Source: Selaginella moellendorffii
Lineage: Eukaryota > Streptophyta > Lycopodiopsida > Selaginellales > Selaginellaceae
Length of the DNA: 64,000 nucleotides
Assembly: GCF_000143415.4 (NCBI RefSeq)
Contig: NW_003314352.1
Span: 53,602-117,601 of the forward strand
Direction of reading: 5' to 3'
Under the pieces are notes generated by a model that worked only from the letters and a program-made list of their open reading frames with translations, made no database searches and was not told the origin of the DNA. Made by a program: the position numbers and the translations under genes. This document shows, one piece after another, positions 22,355 to 33,890 of the stretch (within the stretch, counting starts at the first letter, position 1; every line of letters starts with the position of its first letter).

Positions 22355-23289
22355 ATGGCATGCGGCCCCATGCCATTCAAGAGATAATGCCAGATGACGC
22401 CGAGCATTTTTTGGTGCATTTTTTGGGATCAAAATTGCATGAGCCCACATGCTTGAACGTCCTCCTCTGACAATTTATTTAGCTGAACATCTGGCATTTT
22501 TGGAAATACAAGATGCTTTGGAATATCCAATCACGCATGGTATAAATATAGCGAGGGTATTAAATGATATCCCAATCATGATCTTTCTTTTGGATTTCGC
22601 GTGCATGCAGTCCGAGGAATGATGACGTTGCGGATTTCTTTTGGATTTCACGCATGCGCGCGCCGATCCAGAAATTAATGGTGGCGCCTAAGTCCGAGAA
22701 ATGATGACGTGGCGGGATTACCAACCGTCGTGACATTTCGCGCGTGTGAGGTTAGGTTTTGCATTTTGCTTCGTACTCGCGCTCGCATCGCGCTCCCACT
22801 CGCGCTCTCACTTCTCTACAGGTTTCTCGTGTGCATCGGCGTCCACTTGCGCTTGCATCACACTCGCGCTCGCATCGCGCTCGTGTGCATCGGCGTCCAC
22901 TTCAAGACACACCCAGTTTGTAACTTCGCCGCCAACTCCGCCGCCCACTCCGCCACCCACACGCAGCCCACTTGGCGTCCCGGGAGATTTCAGCGCCACT
23001 CTCCAACTGTAAGTGGCAGAGTAGCCTTGCTGCTACGATCCGCTGCACACACAGTGCACATTCGCCAGCGAGTCCGGTTGTCACGCCTCCATTCGGCTTC
23101 AAATGGTAAGTCTTTTAGGCCAAGTAGAAAATGGCATGAGGCCACATGCCATTCAGTAGCAACATTGGCATGCACCGATTGGGCTCTCGAGTGCAGTCCG
23201 GTTACAGATGGCGTGTAGCCTCATGCCATCTTAAGATGCAGCCTCAAGACATCTGATGCAGTGGTGAATGGCGTGTGGCCTCACGTTAT
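22355..23289. repeat. Cluster of 22-bp palindromes upstream and in the first intron of the cargo gene
   Basis: Copies of ATGGCRTG-N6-CAYGCCAT at 22355-22376, 23131-23152, 23208-23229 and a slightly changed one at 23268-23289. The last three lie in the inferred first intron of the cargo gene. Sequence from 22740 to 22990 is a degenerate CTCGC(GCTCGCATCG) repeat with Ala/Arg/Ser-rich frames, not considered coding. Confidence 0.8.
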
Positions 23290-23477
23290 TTCCAGCTACT
23301 AGCTTTTCATCTGTCAGCTCTAATTGTTGTGCATTTCTGAACAGGCGAGGAATTGCGTTCTTCTTCCAGCCACTGTCAATGTGGATGCAGAGAAGGGGGA
23401 GGAGCTCACCAGTTGGACTTTCGGGATGGAAGGCGAGGATCTGAGGCTGTACAACACAGATGGTGGGAGAAAAGAAT

Positions 23478-24625
23478 TGTAAGGAACCGACTCCCCGAGA
23501 TGTCGTAGGCTAAAGGATCCCCAAAAGCTTGACCGAAGTGACAAAGAGTTCATCGGATGGGACCAAGTCGAGGATCGAGTCCAAGACCGACTCTAGGACC
23601 GAGTTCGAGATAGAGTCCGGAATCAAGTCCGAGACCGACTCGGGGACCGAGTTCGAGTCCGAGTTCGAGACCGAGTTCGAGACGGAGTCCGAGATCCGAA
23701 ATCGGGTCCAAGACCGAGTCCGAGGTCGAGTCCGAAGTCGGGTCCGAGATCGGGTCCGAGATCGAGTCCATGATCGAGTCCGAACCCGAATCCGAAGTCG
23801 GATCCGAAATCGGGTCCGAGATCGAGCCAGAGACCAAGTCCAAATACTAATACGGGTCAAGGGGTGAAAGCCCAAAGCGTGCGTCTCCCAGGGGGGGGGG
23901 GCTGCAGGGGGTTCCAAAAGTATAGTAGGGATAGTGAGGTCCAGGAACCAGTTTTGAAGGGACTCTCCAGTTGGGCTTCCAAACCGACTTGAGGTTGGGA
24001 CTGGGACCGAGGGGCCTTGGGTGGGAGTGAGCATGGACTTGGCTGGTGCCGGAGGGGCCATCCAAGGAAGTGCTCAAGAGCAGCTTCCACTCCCGAAAGG
24101 GAAACCGATTGCGGTGCTCCCGGCTCATGTGGAGTGGTGCCCCACTTGAGTACCATGCGGCTCATTGGTCCTCGCCCTTCTTAGGGGCTTGGGCCTTCCT
24201 TCGGGATGGAAGTGAGGGGCGAGAGGTACCCATACCGGGCCGCTAGGCCACGGTGTTTCGCCCCGGCGTCCCGAAGCAAGTGTTGCACTCAAGACTTGGG
24301 ATTTAGAGGGTCCCATGATCAAGTCTTGTGGTACCAAGGGATGTTAGGAACCTGGAAGCTTGGTGTGCTTGGCTGCTTGTGCTTGCGGGGAGTGTAGCCG
24401 AACCTTAAGTCCAGTCTAACCCGGGGAGGGGGATTGGGAGTGATTTGGGAATCCATGGAAGGATGGCTAACACTCCGTTGCTCGTGCAGTGAGTAGCTGA
24501 AACCAAGTAGGAGCTGGTACCATAGGCGAGAACCTTGGCGAGGGAACTTAGCAAAAGCCAAGGCAATGTTGGACGGATAGGCGAGGTAAGCTGGCAAAGT
24601 GGAAAGGAAAAATTTGTGGCTTACA
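23478..24625 (+). mobile_element. 5' LTR of young family B element
   Basis: TGTAAGGAACC... to ...GTGGCTTACA. Contains the TCGAGTCC/GAGTCCGA array (23530-23850), then GGGGTGAAAGCCCAAAGCGT, a G-run at 23889-23900, and GGTTCCAAAAGTATAGTAGG at about 23911-23930. The last is the best candidate for the core promoter because the same module recurs in families A and C. Confidence 0.95.
23860..23945 (+). promoter_or_regulatory. Putative LTR core promoter module shared by three LTR families
   Basis: GGGGTGAAAGCCCAAAGCGT, CGTCTCCCAGGGGG, poly-G, GGTTCCAAAAGTATAGTAGG, GATAGTG. The corresponding family C sequence at 58280-58310 reads TTCCAAATGTATATAATAGG, closer to a TATA box. Conservation across LTRs that are otherwise different suggests a transcription-start region; no start site is demonstrated. 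Confidence 0.45.
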
Positions 24626-24628
24626 ATT

Positions 24629-24641
24629 TGGTATCGGAGCC
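24629..24641 (+). other. Primer-binding site (tRNA-iMet type)
   Basis: TGGTATCGGAGCC, three bases inside the 5' LTR end, matching the complement of the initiator-tRNA 3' end (TGGTATCAGAGCC) with one difference. Confidence 0.85.
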
Positions 24642-24684
24642 TTCTCCTCAGTTCTAGCGAAGGATAGAGGCGGATTGCTGGGAG

Positions 24685-27600
24685 ATGGCAAGGGCAGGGC
24701 GTAAGCGAACCCAGGCGGAGACAGAACCTCCGCCAGAGCTGGAGCCTCCGGTCGAACAAGAGGCTATGGATGAGGAATCCTTGCATGAGGAGGACTCTAG
24801 TGAGGAAACTTCCAAACAGGAGTCCGGTGGCGAGGTTCGGTCGTCCAAGGCTCGATTAGACGTTCTAGAAGGTCAATTGGCGCAGACCAATGCCCTGCTG
24901 GAGACTCTCGTACGCAAGCTAAAGCATGACGAGAAACGGAAGAAAAGGCGAAAGACTGCGGATGCTGGCAGCGCAGAAGGTGCGGACCCTTCGGCAGGGA
25001 CTGAGGCAAAACCAGACAAGGTCGAACAGACCGAAGTGGAATCAGTCCCTCAGGCAGTTCCCAAGTACAAACCAAAGCCCCCACCGGTGTTCAAGGGAGT
25101 GAACGACTATAAGGTTGTGGAGGATTGGTTTTACGATATGGAGGACTACTTCCGAGCGTTACGGTTACCGAGCTCGGAGAAGGTCCCATGTGCAAAACCA
25201 TACTTGGCAGATAATGCCAAGTCTTGGTGGAGAACAACGGAGGCCAACGAAGGACCGGTGGCCACCTGGGACATGATGAAGGCGAGGATCCGCGCGACAT
25301 ACGTTCCTCCAAATGCCACTCTGCATCTGAGAGATGAGCTGAGTAGGCTGAAGCAGACTGGAACCATCCAGGAATATGTGAATGGGTTCATGGCAAAGAG
25401 GATACTTGTCACGGACATGGGGGATATGGATGCATTCCATGCCTTTATATCAGGTTTGCAAACCTGGGCTCGCGGTGAGGTGATGCGCTGGAACTCGACC
25501 AACTACAAGGAAGCGTTGGATGCGGCCATCAAGGTGCATTTCAACGATAACCTGCGAAAGGGGAACACGACGGGGTCGGGATCCACGTTTCACAAAGGGG
25601 CCAAACCGAGGGGAACATATAGCAGGGGGAAATTCAAGAAGAGTTTCTCTAAGAATGAGTCCTCGGGATTTCGGAAAGGCAGATCCGGTGGCCAGCGAGC
25701 AAGTACGTGGGGGAGTCAAGCGAAAAGAGACAAACCCACGGATAAGAAGGTCAAGTCATATAGCAGCGTGGGAAACAACGTATGCTATAACTGCGGTGAA
25801 GCGGGACACTTTTCGAGGGAATGTCCCTACCCGAAGAAGGCCAGAGCCAATATGGCCATCAAGTCGGGCGAAGTCCAAAATGAGGTATGTGATCCAGTCC
25901 CTAACTCAAAGTTACTCATTACACGAGCAACTTTGGTAGAGAGTCGTTCGCGACATCTACTAGCCCTCCGAGGGAAGCTCGGAGGTAGCTTTGTTAAGAT
26001 CCTTATTGACACGGGTGCTTCGGATAGTTTTGTGGCTGCAGACATAGTCCGGCAAGCCGGACTAACGGTGCAGCGGCTAGGCGAACCAAGGACTATAGAG
26101 TTTGTTCAAGGTAGCCAAAGCACCGATGAGGTACTTCGACAAGCGAAAGTCGAAGTAGGGACATGGAAGGTAGACAAGGATTTCACCGTGTTGGACATGG
26201 CGGGATTTGATGTGATCTTCGGAATGGATTGGTTCAATCGGTTCGTGGTAGCCCTACATGGACAAGGTAGGAACCTTGTGGTACTGGCGAATGCCCAAGG
26301 AAGAAGATCTAGGGTGGAAGCCCAGGATCTAAAGGTAGGGCAAAGCAAGGCCAAAGAATCCTGCTTAAACCTGGTGTCCACGAGAGGACAACTCACTAAA
26401 GGAACTAAGGCAGCCTTTTTGTGCTTACTCTCGGTGAAGAGTGACAAAAAGATGAGAACGGAAGAAGTGCCTTTAGTGATCCAGCGGGTGTTGGACCAAT
26501 TCCAGGATACCATGCCGGAGGAGCTACCGGCGGGGCTGCCCCCAGCACGACCGATAGAACATAAGATTGAGCTGGTCGAGGGTGCTGAGGCAGTGGTTCG
26601 TCCCCCTTATCGTTTGAACGAAAAAGAACTCAAGGAGCTCAAGTGCCAACTAGAGGAGTTGGTGGACAAAGGGTATGTTAGGTTGAGCAAGTCGCCGTAT
26701 GGGGCGCCGGTGTTATTTGTGAAAAAGAAAGATGGATCTATGCGCATGTGCATAGACTATCGCTTGCTCAACAAGTATACAAAGAAGAACAAGTACCCTT
26801 TGCCAAGGATTGAGGACCTGTTCGATAGGTTGGGAAAGGCAAAATACTTCTCGAGGATTGACCTAAGGTCAGGATACTACCAGATCAGGGTAGCCGAGGA
26901 AGATGTCGAGAAGACAACCTGTCGAACGAGGTATGGGAGCTTTGAGTTTCTGGTGATGCCCTTCGGGCTATGTAATGCGCAGGCAACGTTTTCGGCGCTA
27001 ATGAACCACGTCTTTGTACCCTATCTGGATCACTTCGTGGTCGTCTATATCGACGACATCCTGATCTATAGCGAGACGCTAGAAGAGCATGCCGAACACT
27101 TGGCGAAGGTGTTTGAGAAACTAAGGGAACACAAGCTGTATGCTAAAGAGAGCAAATGTGACTTTGCTCAACAAGAGGTAAAGTTTCTTGGGCATGTGGT
27201 GGGCCAGGACGGGCTCAAGGTGAACCCGGAGAAGGTCCAAGCGATCCAGGAATGGGAGCGACCATCGAATGTACATGAGTTGAGGGCGTTCCTGGGGCTA
27301 TGCAACTACTATCGAAAGTTTATCAGACACTATTCGAGAGTAGCCCTGCCCTTAACGGACCAAACAGGAAAAGGGAAGATGGTATGGACAGCAGAATGCG
27401 AGGCGGCATTCGTCCACCTCAAAGGGAAGTTGAGGAAGGCTCCCGTATTGGCATTGCCAGACTTTGGTAAGGACTTTGAGGTAGAAACGGATGCTTCGGA
27501 CTTTGCGTTGGGCGCAGTTCTGAAGCAAGACAACCATCCGGTAGCGTTCTTCTCGAAGAAGCTGGACAAGGCTCAACGGAAGTGGCCTGCCCATGAGAAG

Positions 27601-29457
27601 GAATTGTTTGCAGTGGTCAAGGCACTCAAGGAGTGGCGACACTACCTTGGGAGACACTTCAAGGTTTACACGGACAATGTGGCAACGAAACACTTCTTGT
27701 CACAGCCCGACCTAAGAGGGAAACAAGGTCGGTGGGCCAATGCCTTGGCCGAGTTTGATTGCGAAATTCTGTACAAGCCTGGGAAGAGCAACATCGTGGC
27801 GGATGCGCTAAGTCGAAAAGCGAGCTTGAAGTTGGCAATATCCAGCGCAACAGCAACCTTCTGGGACGATGTGCGGACAGCATATGAGAATGATGGTCTA
27901 GCACAGGAAGTGTTGCTGAGGAATCTAGAGGCGCGGGAAGCTCACCAGAGAGGCGAGCTGCCAACGGAAGAGAAAACGGGCTATGCGGAACGCAACGGAC
28001 TCATTTATTACAAGCAAACAAGGGTGTATGTTCCAGAAGGGGAACTAAGGAAGGTGGCCTTAGAAGAGTGTCATGACGGACCTCTCGCGGGACACGGTGG
28101 AGTGCCCAAGACGATGGGTTTACTCAAAAGGAAGTACCATTGGCCAGACATGGCTAAGGACGTCCAAGACTATGTAAAGACATGTCCAACATGTCAGCAG
28201 GTAAAAGCCGTGACTAAGGCTAGTGGGGGCTTATTGCAAAGCATCCCAATTCCAGATCGCCCGTGGAAATGTCTTACGATGGACTTCATCACGGGACTCC
28301 CCCCAAGCGAGGGGTTTGATGCGATATTCGTGGTGGTGGACCGATTTTCGAAAATGGCACATTTCATACCCACCACAACAGAAGTGGATGCGGAAGGTGT
28401 GGCGAAGCTGTTCTTCGAACAAGTGGTTCGAGTGCGGGGAAGGCCGGAAGAGATTATCTCAGATCGAGATAAGATCTTCACTAGTAGGTTCTGGAGGACA
28501 CTCCTAGAACAGTATCGCACCAAATTGAAATTTAGCACAGCCTATCACCCACAGACAGGTAATGGGTATTAAGTCAAGATTGATGGCACTAACACTTCTT
28601 GACAGACGGACAAACGGAAAGGGTGAATAGGCAGCTGGAGGATTATTTGCGATGCTATGTCTCGGGAGACCAGACCGACTGGGTAAGTCATTTGGGACTT
28701 GCGGAAATGTGTTATAACAACTCACCACACTCAAGCATCGGGGTGAGTCCATGGGAAGTCATCAATGGGCGAGCTATTGAAGGTCCTGTGGAACTCGGCG
28801 TGGCCGAGTATCATGGAGAGTTACCCGCAGTGGAGGCATTCACGGCGGAAAGACTCAACATTTGGAATCTAGTGAGGGATTCCTTGGAACGGGCTCAACA
28901 AAGGCAAACTAAGTACGCGAACCAAAAGCGTCGGGATGTGGAGTTCCAAGTTGGGGAGAAGGTGTGGCTGAACACCAAGAACCTCAGACTACCAAGTGGG
29001 ATCAGCCGAAAGTTGACCCAAAGGTAAAGATGCATGTATTCCTGTAAATGAATTGATCTTGAGTTCCTTAAGCAGGTTCGCGGGGCCTTACGAGATTGAG
29101 GCACGAATCGGTAAAGTGGCTTACCGACTCCGACTTCCTCGAGAGATGGGGAAGATGCACCCAGTGTTCCACGTGAACTTACTCAAGGCGTACTTTGAGG
29201 ATCCGCTTCGCAAGGACCAAGTGAGACCTTTGCCTGAGGTTATCCAAGGGGAAGAGGAATACGAAGTCGAGGCCATCCTCAATGCGCGCAAGAGCAAGCG
29301 ACAAGGACGCGAGGTGAAAGAGTTCCATGTGAAGTGGAGAGGATTTCCACACTGCGAAGCAACATGGGAACCGGAGGAGAACCTAGCGAACGCTCGAGAA
29401 CTAGTGGAGGAATTTCTGCAAGGCAGAACTCTATGTACTTATGCAAAATTCAATTAA
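24685..29457 (+). CDS. Chromovirus gag-pol polyprotein with two mini-introns
   Basis: Three exons: 24685-28558, 28606-29023 and 29076-29457, giving 1,557 codons plus stop with every family block in frame. Start ATG 24685 lies 44 nt after the primer-binding site. Gag has a coiled, charged N-terminus, a retrotransposon gag core (about residues 120-280) and a zinc knuckle [14 protein letters not shown] (from 367). Protease active site DTGAS at 442. Reverse transcriptase with YIDDIL (788-793). RNase H with DASDFALG (from 936). Integrase zinc motif H1130, H1137 and CPTC near 1167; catalytic Asp about 1200 and 1260, Glu about 1296. C-terminal chromodomain ([10 protein letters not shown]...ATWEPEENL) in the last 60 residues. 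Without splicing, translation stops at 28570, just before the catalytic Glu. The element could be active as far as coding goes. Confidence 0.92.
28559..28605 (+). other. Mini-intron 1 of gag-pol (47 nt)
   Basis: Starts GTAATG, ends TTCTTGACAG, with a consensus branch sequence CTAAC 17 nt before its end. Its removal joins the two frames at the strongly conserved integrase stretch before the catalytic Glu; it contains an in-frame TAA and is not a multiple of three. The same 47-nt segment is in the old copy at 11685-11731 with few changes, and is absent from the unrelated gypsy integrase at 56595. Confidence 0.85.
29024..29075 (+). other. Mini-intron 2 of gag-pol (52 nt)
   Basis: Starts GTAAAG, ends CCTTAAGCAG. 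Removal joins the end of the integrase C-terminal domain (KLTQ) to the next block (FAGPYEIEA) in frame; contains in-frame stops. Present at the same place in the old copy (about 11226-11277). Confidence 0.85.
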
Positions 29458-29860
29458 AAATATCAAATTGCAAAGTTGAGCAAGTGCAATATGTTGGGAC
29501 CCGATGGCGCGCCAAAGGTAAGCTAATTAGCATGGGTTGGATAGGTCGACCAGGCGTAGGGCACTACGCCCGACTTCCTGCGGGGATGTCGAATCCGTAG
29601 ACGTATTCTACGGAGGTTGGGTTCGAGTCCCAACCCCCTAGTAAAGCAAGGCTGGGTTCAAGTCCCGACCTTATACTAGGGCGTGGTGAGGTGAGGAGTA
29701 TAGGGACACCTATATTTCGTTGTCATGGGCTCTTGGCCAGGGAGGCTAACTTAGGCACACCGCTAAGTGGGGGGATGCCCCCGGAGACATGGACAACAAA
29801 TCGTAGGATAAAACGAGACGTTCGATGTGGGCATCGAACTTCTTCTATGGGTGGTGGAGT
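29458..29860 (+). other. 3' internal non-coding region with tRNA-like hairpins
   Basis: After the stop codon. Contains a hairpin CCGTAGACGTATTCTACGG (29596-29614) followed by GGTTGGGTTCGAGTCCCAAC (29616-29635), a T-arm-like hairpin with a B-box-like GGTTCGAGTCC, then a second weaker copy (GGCTGGGTTCAAGTCC, 29650-29665). The last bases before the LTR, GGGTGGTGGAG, are the only candidate polypurine tract and are a poor one. Confidence 0.65.
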
Positions 29861-31008
29861 TGTAAGGAACCGACTCCCCGAGATGTCGTAGGCTAAAGGA
29901 TCCCCAAAAGCTTGACCGAAGTGACAAAGAGTTCATCGCATGGGACCAAGTCGAGGATCGAGTCCAAGACCGACTCTAGGACCGAGTTCGAGATAGAGTC
30001 CGGAATCAAGTCCGAGACCGACTCGGGGACCGAGTTCGAGTCCGAGTTCGAGACCGAGTTCGAGACGGAGTCCGAGATCCGAAATCGGGTCCAAGACCGA
30101 GTCCGAGGTCGAGTCCGAAGTCGGGTCCAAGATCGGGTCCGAGATCGAGTCCGTGATCGAGTCCGAACCCGAATCCGAAGTCGGATCCGAAATCGGGTCC
30201 GAGATCGAGCCAGAGACCAAGTCCAAATACTAATACGGGTCAAGGGGTGAAAGCCCAAAGCGTGCGTCTCCCAGGGGGGGGGGGCTGCAGGGGGTTCCAA
30301 AAGTATAGTAGGGATAGTGAGGTCCAGGAACCAGTTTTGAAGGGACTCTCCAGTTGGGCTTCCAAACCGACTTGAGGTTGGGACTGGGACCGAGGGGCCT
30401 TGGGTGGGAGTGAGCATGGACTTGGCTGGTGCCGGAGGGGCCATCCAAGGAAGTGCTCAAGAGCAGCTTCCACTCCCGAAAGGGAAACCGATTGCGGTGC
30501 TCCCGGCTCATGTGGAGTGGTGCCCCACTTGAGTACCATGCGGCTCATTGGTCCTCGCCCTTCTTAGGGGCTTGGGCCTTCCTTCGGGATGGAAGTGAGG
30601 GGCGAGAGGTACCCATACCGGGCCGCTAGGCCACGGTGTTTCGCCCCGGCGTCCCGAAGCAAGTGTTGCACTCAAGACTTGGGATTTAGAGGGTCCCATG
30701 ATCAAGTCTTGTGGTACCAAGGGATGTTAGGAACCTGGAAGCTTGGTGTGCTTGGCTGCTTGTGCTTGCGGGGAGTGTAGCCGAACCTTAAGTCCAGTCT
30801 AACCCGGGGAGGGGGATTGGGAGTGATTTGGGAATCCATGGAAGGATGGCTAACACTCCGTTGCTCATGCAGTGAGTAGCTGAAACCAAGTAGGAGCTGG
30901 TACCATAGGCGAGAACCTTGGCGAGGGAACTTAGCAAAAGCCAAGGCAGTGTTGGACGGATAGGCGAGGTAAGCTGGCAAAGTGGAAAGGAAAAATTTGT
31001 GGCTTACA
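29861..31008 (+). mobile_element. 3' LTR of young family B element
   Basis: 1148 bp, same length as the 5' LTR. Differences seen by eye include G/C at about 29939, two G/A changes in the repeat array, and two in the last 150 bp. Followed by the target duplication AGAAT. Confidence 0.95.
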
Positions 31009-32059
31009 AGAATGCATGGCGATCCTCATCCAAGTGACAGACACTCCATGCAGTTCCATGCAAGAATATGGACTGGCACTTGTGGTAGAGACAGCGTCTG
31101 CCTTCAAGATCCACCTTGCACATCCTAGCGGCTTCCCGGAGGGGGGCAGCGGCTATGAGGAATTCCTAGAGGGAGCTAGGGAGAGGTTGTCCAGGAGGCC
31201 CACAATTTCAAAGACGCTGCGGGTCTATGAAGATCACATGGAATCCACGGACCTCACCTACGGCGATGTTCAAAAACTATATTCCAACATTGAGCCGTTG
31301 AGAGTGACTCCAGTTCGCGAAGCAAAGGGGAAGGGGGTCGATCTGGAAACTACCTCGAAGCAGAAAAGGGTGGTCAAGCTCAAGCCGACGTCCGACTCTC
31401 CTGCTCCAAAAAAGAAGCTACTCAGTGATGCCATTGCCTCGGGTTCGAACACTACACCCACCAAAAAGAAGAGCCGCAAAGAGCAGAAAGAGCAAGAAGA
31501 GGCAGCAAAAATTGTCGCAGATAATAGTACTTGTTACTATTCCAACAAAGTATATACAATCGACGTGAGCCGTATCGACATCCAAAGCAAATACAACCAC
31601 AGGCTAGTATCTGATGAGTGGGTGGAGAAATTGAAGCAGAAGATGCTGGCAAGTCCAGTAACACCCGACATCGCAGACGTGATCCCCTACTACCAAAAAA
31701 TGAAGGGCGAGATGAGGTTTCCAGACTTGATCAATAGGAAGGTGTTGGACGATCAGAACATCCGGTTCTATGCCGTCTCCGGGCAGCATTCTAGCTTGGC
31801 GATGCAAGAGATAGTTGTGGATATTATGGTGGGCGAGGAGGTGAAGAAAGTTTTCAAGACAAGAGTTGTCCGCCTGATAAAAGGCAACTCGCCCCTCCGA
31901 TCTATCATATACATCTCCAACGCGCAGAATGTCAAGCAAGAAACGTGCTACAAATCGGGTCTGCACGAGACATTGGCACGAACACGGAAGCTCTGGGTTC
32001 AACTGAAGAAGCCACAAAAACCAGGACAAGGACGTGCACTAGCAACTAGCGCCTGGCAG

Positions 32060-32113
32060 GTAAGCCTCGTTGTATGTGGCATAGCATGTGGCCTCACGCC
32101 ATTTCCATTGCAG
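32060..32113 (+). other. Cargo-gene mini-intron containing a palindrome (54 nt)
   Basis: GTAAGCC...CCATTGCAG. It is a multiple of three without stops, so the ORF reads through it, but the equivalent in copy 2 carries extra changes and the segment encodes a sequence unlike its surroundings. It contains a palindrome copy (half-site GCATGTGGCCTCACGCCATT) immediately before the acceptor. Confidence 0.6.
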
Positions 32114-33569
32114 GAATTCTCGAGTCTTCTCTCGAAAACACTGGGGGGCAATGACACACTCAGCATCCATAACATTCTACTCGCGACAAAAGTTGTTTTT
32201 GACAAATGGGTAGATGTGCTGAGGAGGTACCATGACGGGGAGTTGCCAAACTCAATGGGTGTGGAGGACGGCCGGAAGCCCAATGATTTGAAGCTCAACG
32301 CCTTGCGTTTCTCGCGGTCTCTAGACGACAACGACCTTCTGACAGTGGCTAATGCTCTTCTACGTGGTGAGGTAGTCTTCAACAAGACCAAAATGACTCC
32401 CGGCCATATTGTGACATACGAGGACTTGTGCACGACTCTGAGAGCTCGTGCGCTATTGAAGGATTGGATCTTCGAGCAAGTGGCCGTGGAGAGGGTGAGC
32501 ATCGACACCACGCAAGAGATGATGGAAGCGCTGGAGTTGTCAAATGAAGACATCGACGAGTACGTGAAGGGGGCCCCCAAGTTCATCGATCTGCTGCGGG
32601 ATGCCACGAAAAGTAAAGCTGAGAAGTTGGATCAGTATCCAAATTTCATTAAGATTGATGTCGACCGCCGGCTTCAGAAACAGCTCGACCCTGCAGCAGA
32701 GGCCTATCGAGAACCTTACCGGGTATACTTGAATTCGGATGAGGATCAAAGGTGGAGGAGCATCGTTTCCCGCGGAGATGAGCAGGTCAAGAACATCTTT
32801 TGTGTGATGGACTTCACAAACGAGGAGATCACTCATGCAGACGAAGTCAGCTCCATCATTGACTTAATGGTGGGACTTGCGGAGGTGGAATCTTCAGTCC
32901 ACTATATGATCTACGACTCCAAATCCTATCACAAGTTCTAGAAGGCCTTGAACGAGGTGAAGGCTCGGTTGAAAGGCAAGGAGATGCGGGAGATCCATGG
33001 GATAATGGCTAAGAAGAAGATACCGACAAATGTCCGCATCTTCACACTCGCCCTTGTTATTGGTCCTGCAGCAGAGTGGGACTGGAGTGACTTCCCAGCT
33101 TCGTTCGACAAGGCCAATCGAATTGATCTGAGGGAGGTCAATTTACCCGTGCCTGAGGAACTGAAGACGGCTATGGAGCTTTCGAATCCAAAGAAAGCTC
33201 CAGGTGCAGCATGGGAAATGCTCAGCTGGGTCTTCAACGCAATAGCGGTCACCTGCTTCCGACTCCAAGGGCAAATGCGTTGTCGAGTACAACTGCGGCG
33301 GACTATTCTTTCGAGCCGCACTACTCAAGGGTGTCCCGTGTGTTGCGGTGACAAACTCCATTGAAGAGGTGACTTCAATGGAGCATATAATTACAGTTGC
33401 CAAAGAAAAACAGTATCTTCTCTGCGAACCTGGTGAGTACGCACTTTAAGTTTAAATGTTATCTCACAAGCTCTGTATGCAAGAGCGTGGCCACCCCCAG
33501 ATGCTGAAACGGCGTTAACAGCTACTGTTGAAGATACCCATGTTGGGCCGAGCTCACAACCTGCACAAG

Positions 33570-33607
33570 GTAAGGTCACGTGAGGCCTCACGCCATTTTG
33601 ATTATAG
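33570..33607 (+). other. Cargo-gene mini-intron made mostly of a palindrome (38 nt)
   Basis: GTAAGGTC, then ACGTGAGGCCTCACGCCAT, then TTTGATTATAG. Phase 1 (after the first codon base). Copy 2 has the same length and termini. 38 nt is near the lower limit for any spliceosomal intron. Confidence 0.6.
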
Positions 33608-33697
33608 ATCGTTGTGAATATTCAGACACGAGGACTAAAAAGCGCACTGGTGGCGCATCGAAGAAGGACAAACAGAAAAGCAATAGCAAAAAAGGAG

Positions 33698-33746
33698 GTA
33701 CAAATTATATTTGCAATGGCGTGTGGTCTCATGCCATTCCTTGTAG
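33698..33746 (+). other. Cargo-gene mini-intron with palindrome (49 nt)
   Basis: GTACAAATT...CCTTGTAG, phase 1, containing ATGGCGTGTGGTCTCATGCC at 33716. Frame on both sides is Lys/Ser/Gln-rich and continuous after removal. Confidence 0.6.
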
Positions 33747-33890
33747 GAGAAACTTCTTCAAAGGCAAAACAGGCAAGCACCAGCCAAGCTCAAACTGACA
33801 GTGGTCATAAAAAGCGAAAGCACGTTGGACAGTCGTCGAGATCAGAGGCGTTTGATTCGAAAAGGAAGAAGGGCAACGAAAAGATGATAG

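Larger units (their letters stand above)
23478..31008 (+). mobile_element. Young, nearly intact family B chromovirus (Ty3/gypsy)
   Basis: Two 1148-bp LTRs (23478-24625 and 29861-31008), TG...CA termini, tRNA-iMet-type primer-binding site, one gag-pol gene with a C-terminal chromodomain, and a perfect 5-bp target duplication AGAAT (23473-23477 and 31009-31013). By eye the LTRs differ at about five positions, so insertion was recent. It lies inside the second exon of the transposon cargo gene in the same orientation. Confidence 0.97.

Noticed and set aside
28540-28620. Programmed frameshift instead of an intron in gag-pol
   Set aside because: The segment is 47 nt with in-frame stops, GT and AG ends and a branch sequence; a frameshift could not restore the conserved integrase residues, while removing the segment does so exactly.
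29596-29670. Functional tRNA gene
   Set aside because: Only anticodon- and T-arm-like hairpins are present; no acceptor stem or D arm can be paired and the loop lacks the conserved U33.
33001-33420. DNA methyltransferase domain in the middle of the cargo protein
   Set aside because: A Gly-containing motif (EYNCGGLFFRAALLKGVPCV) is loosely like a methyltransferase motif I, and ParB-methyltransferase fusions exist in prokaryotes, but no catalytic DPPY-type motif is visible, so I do not call it.
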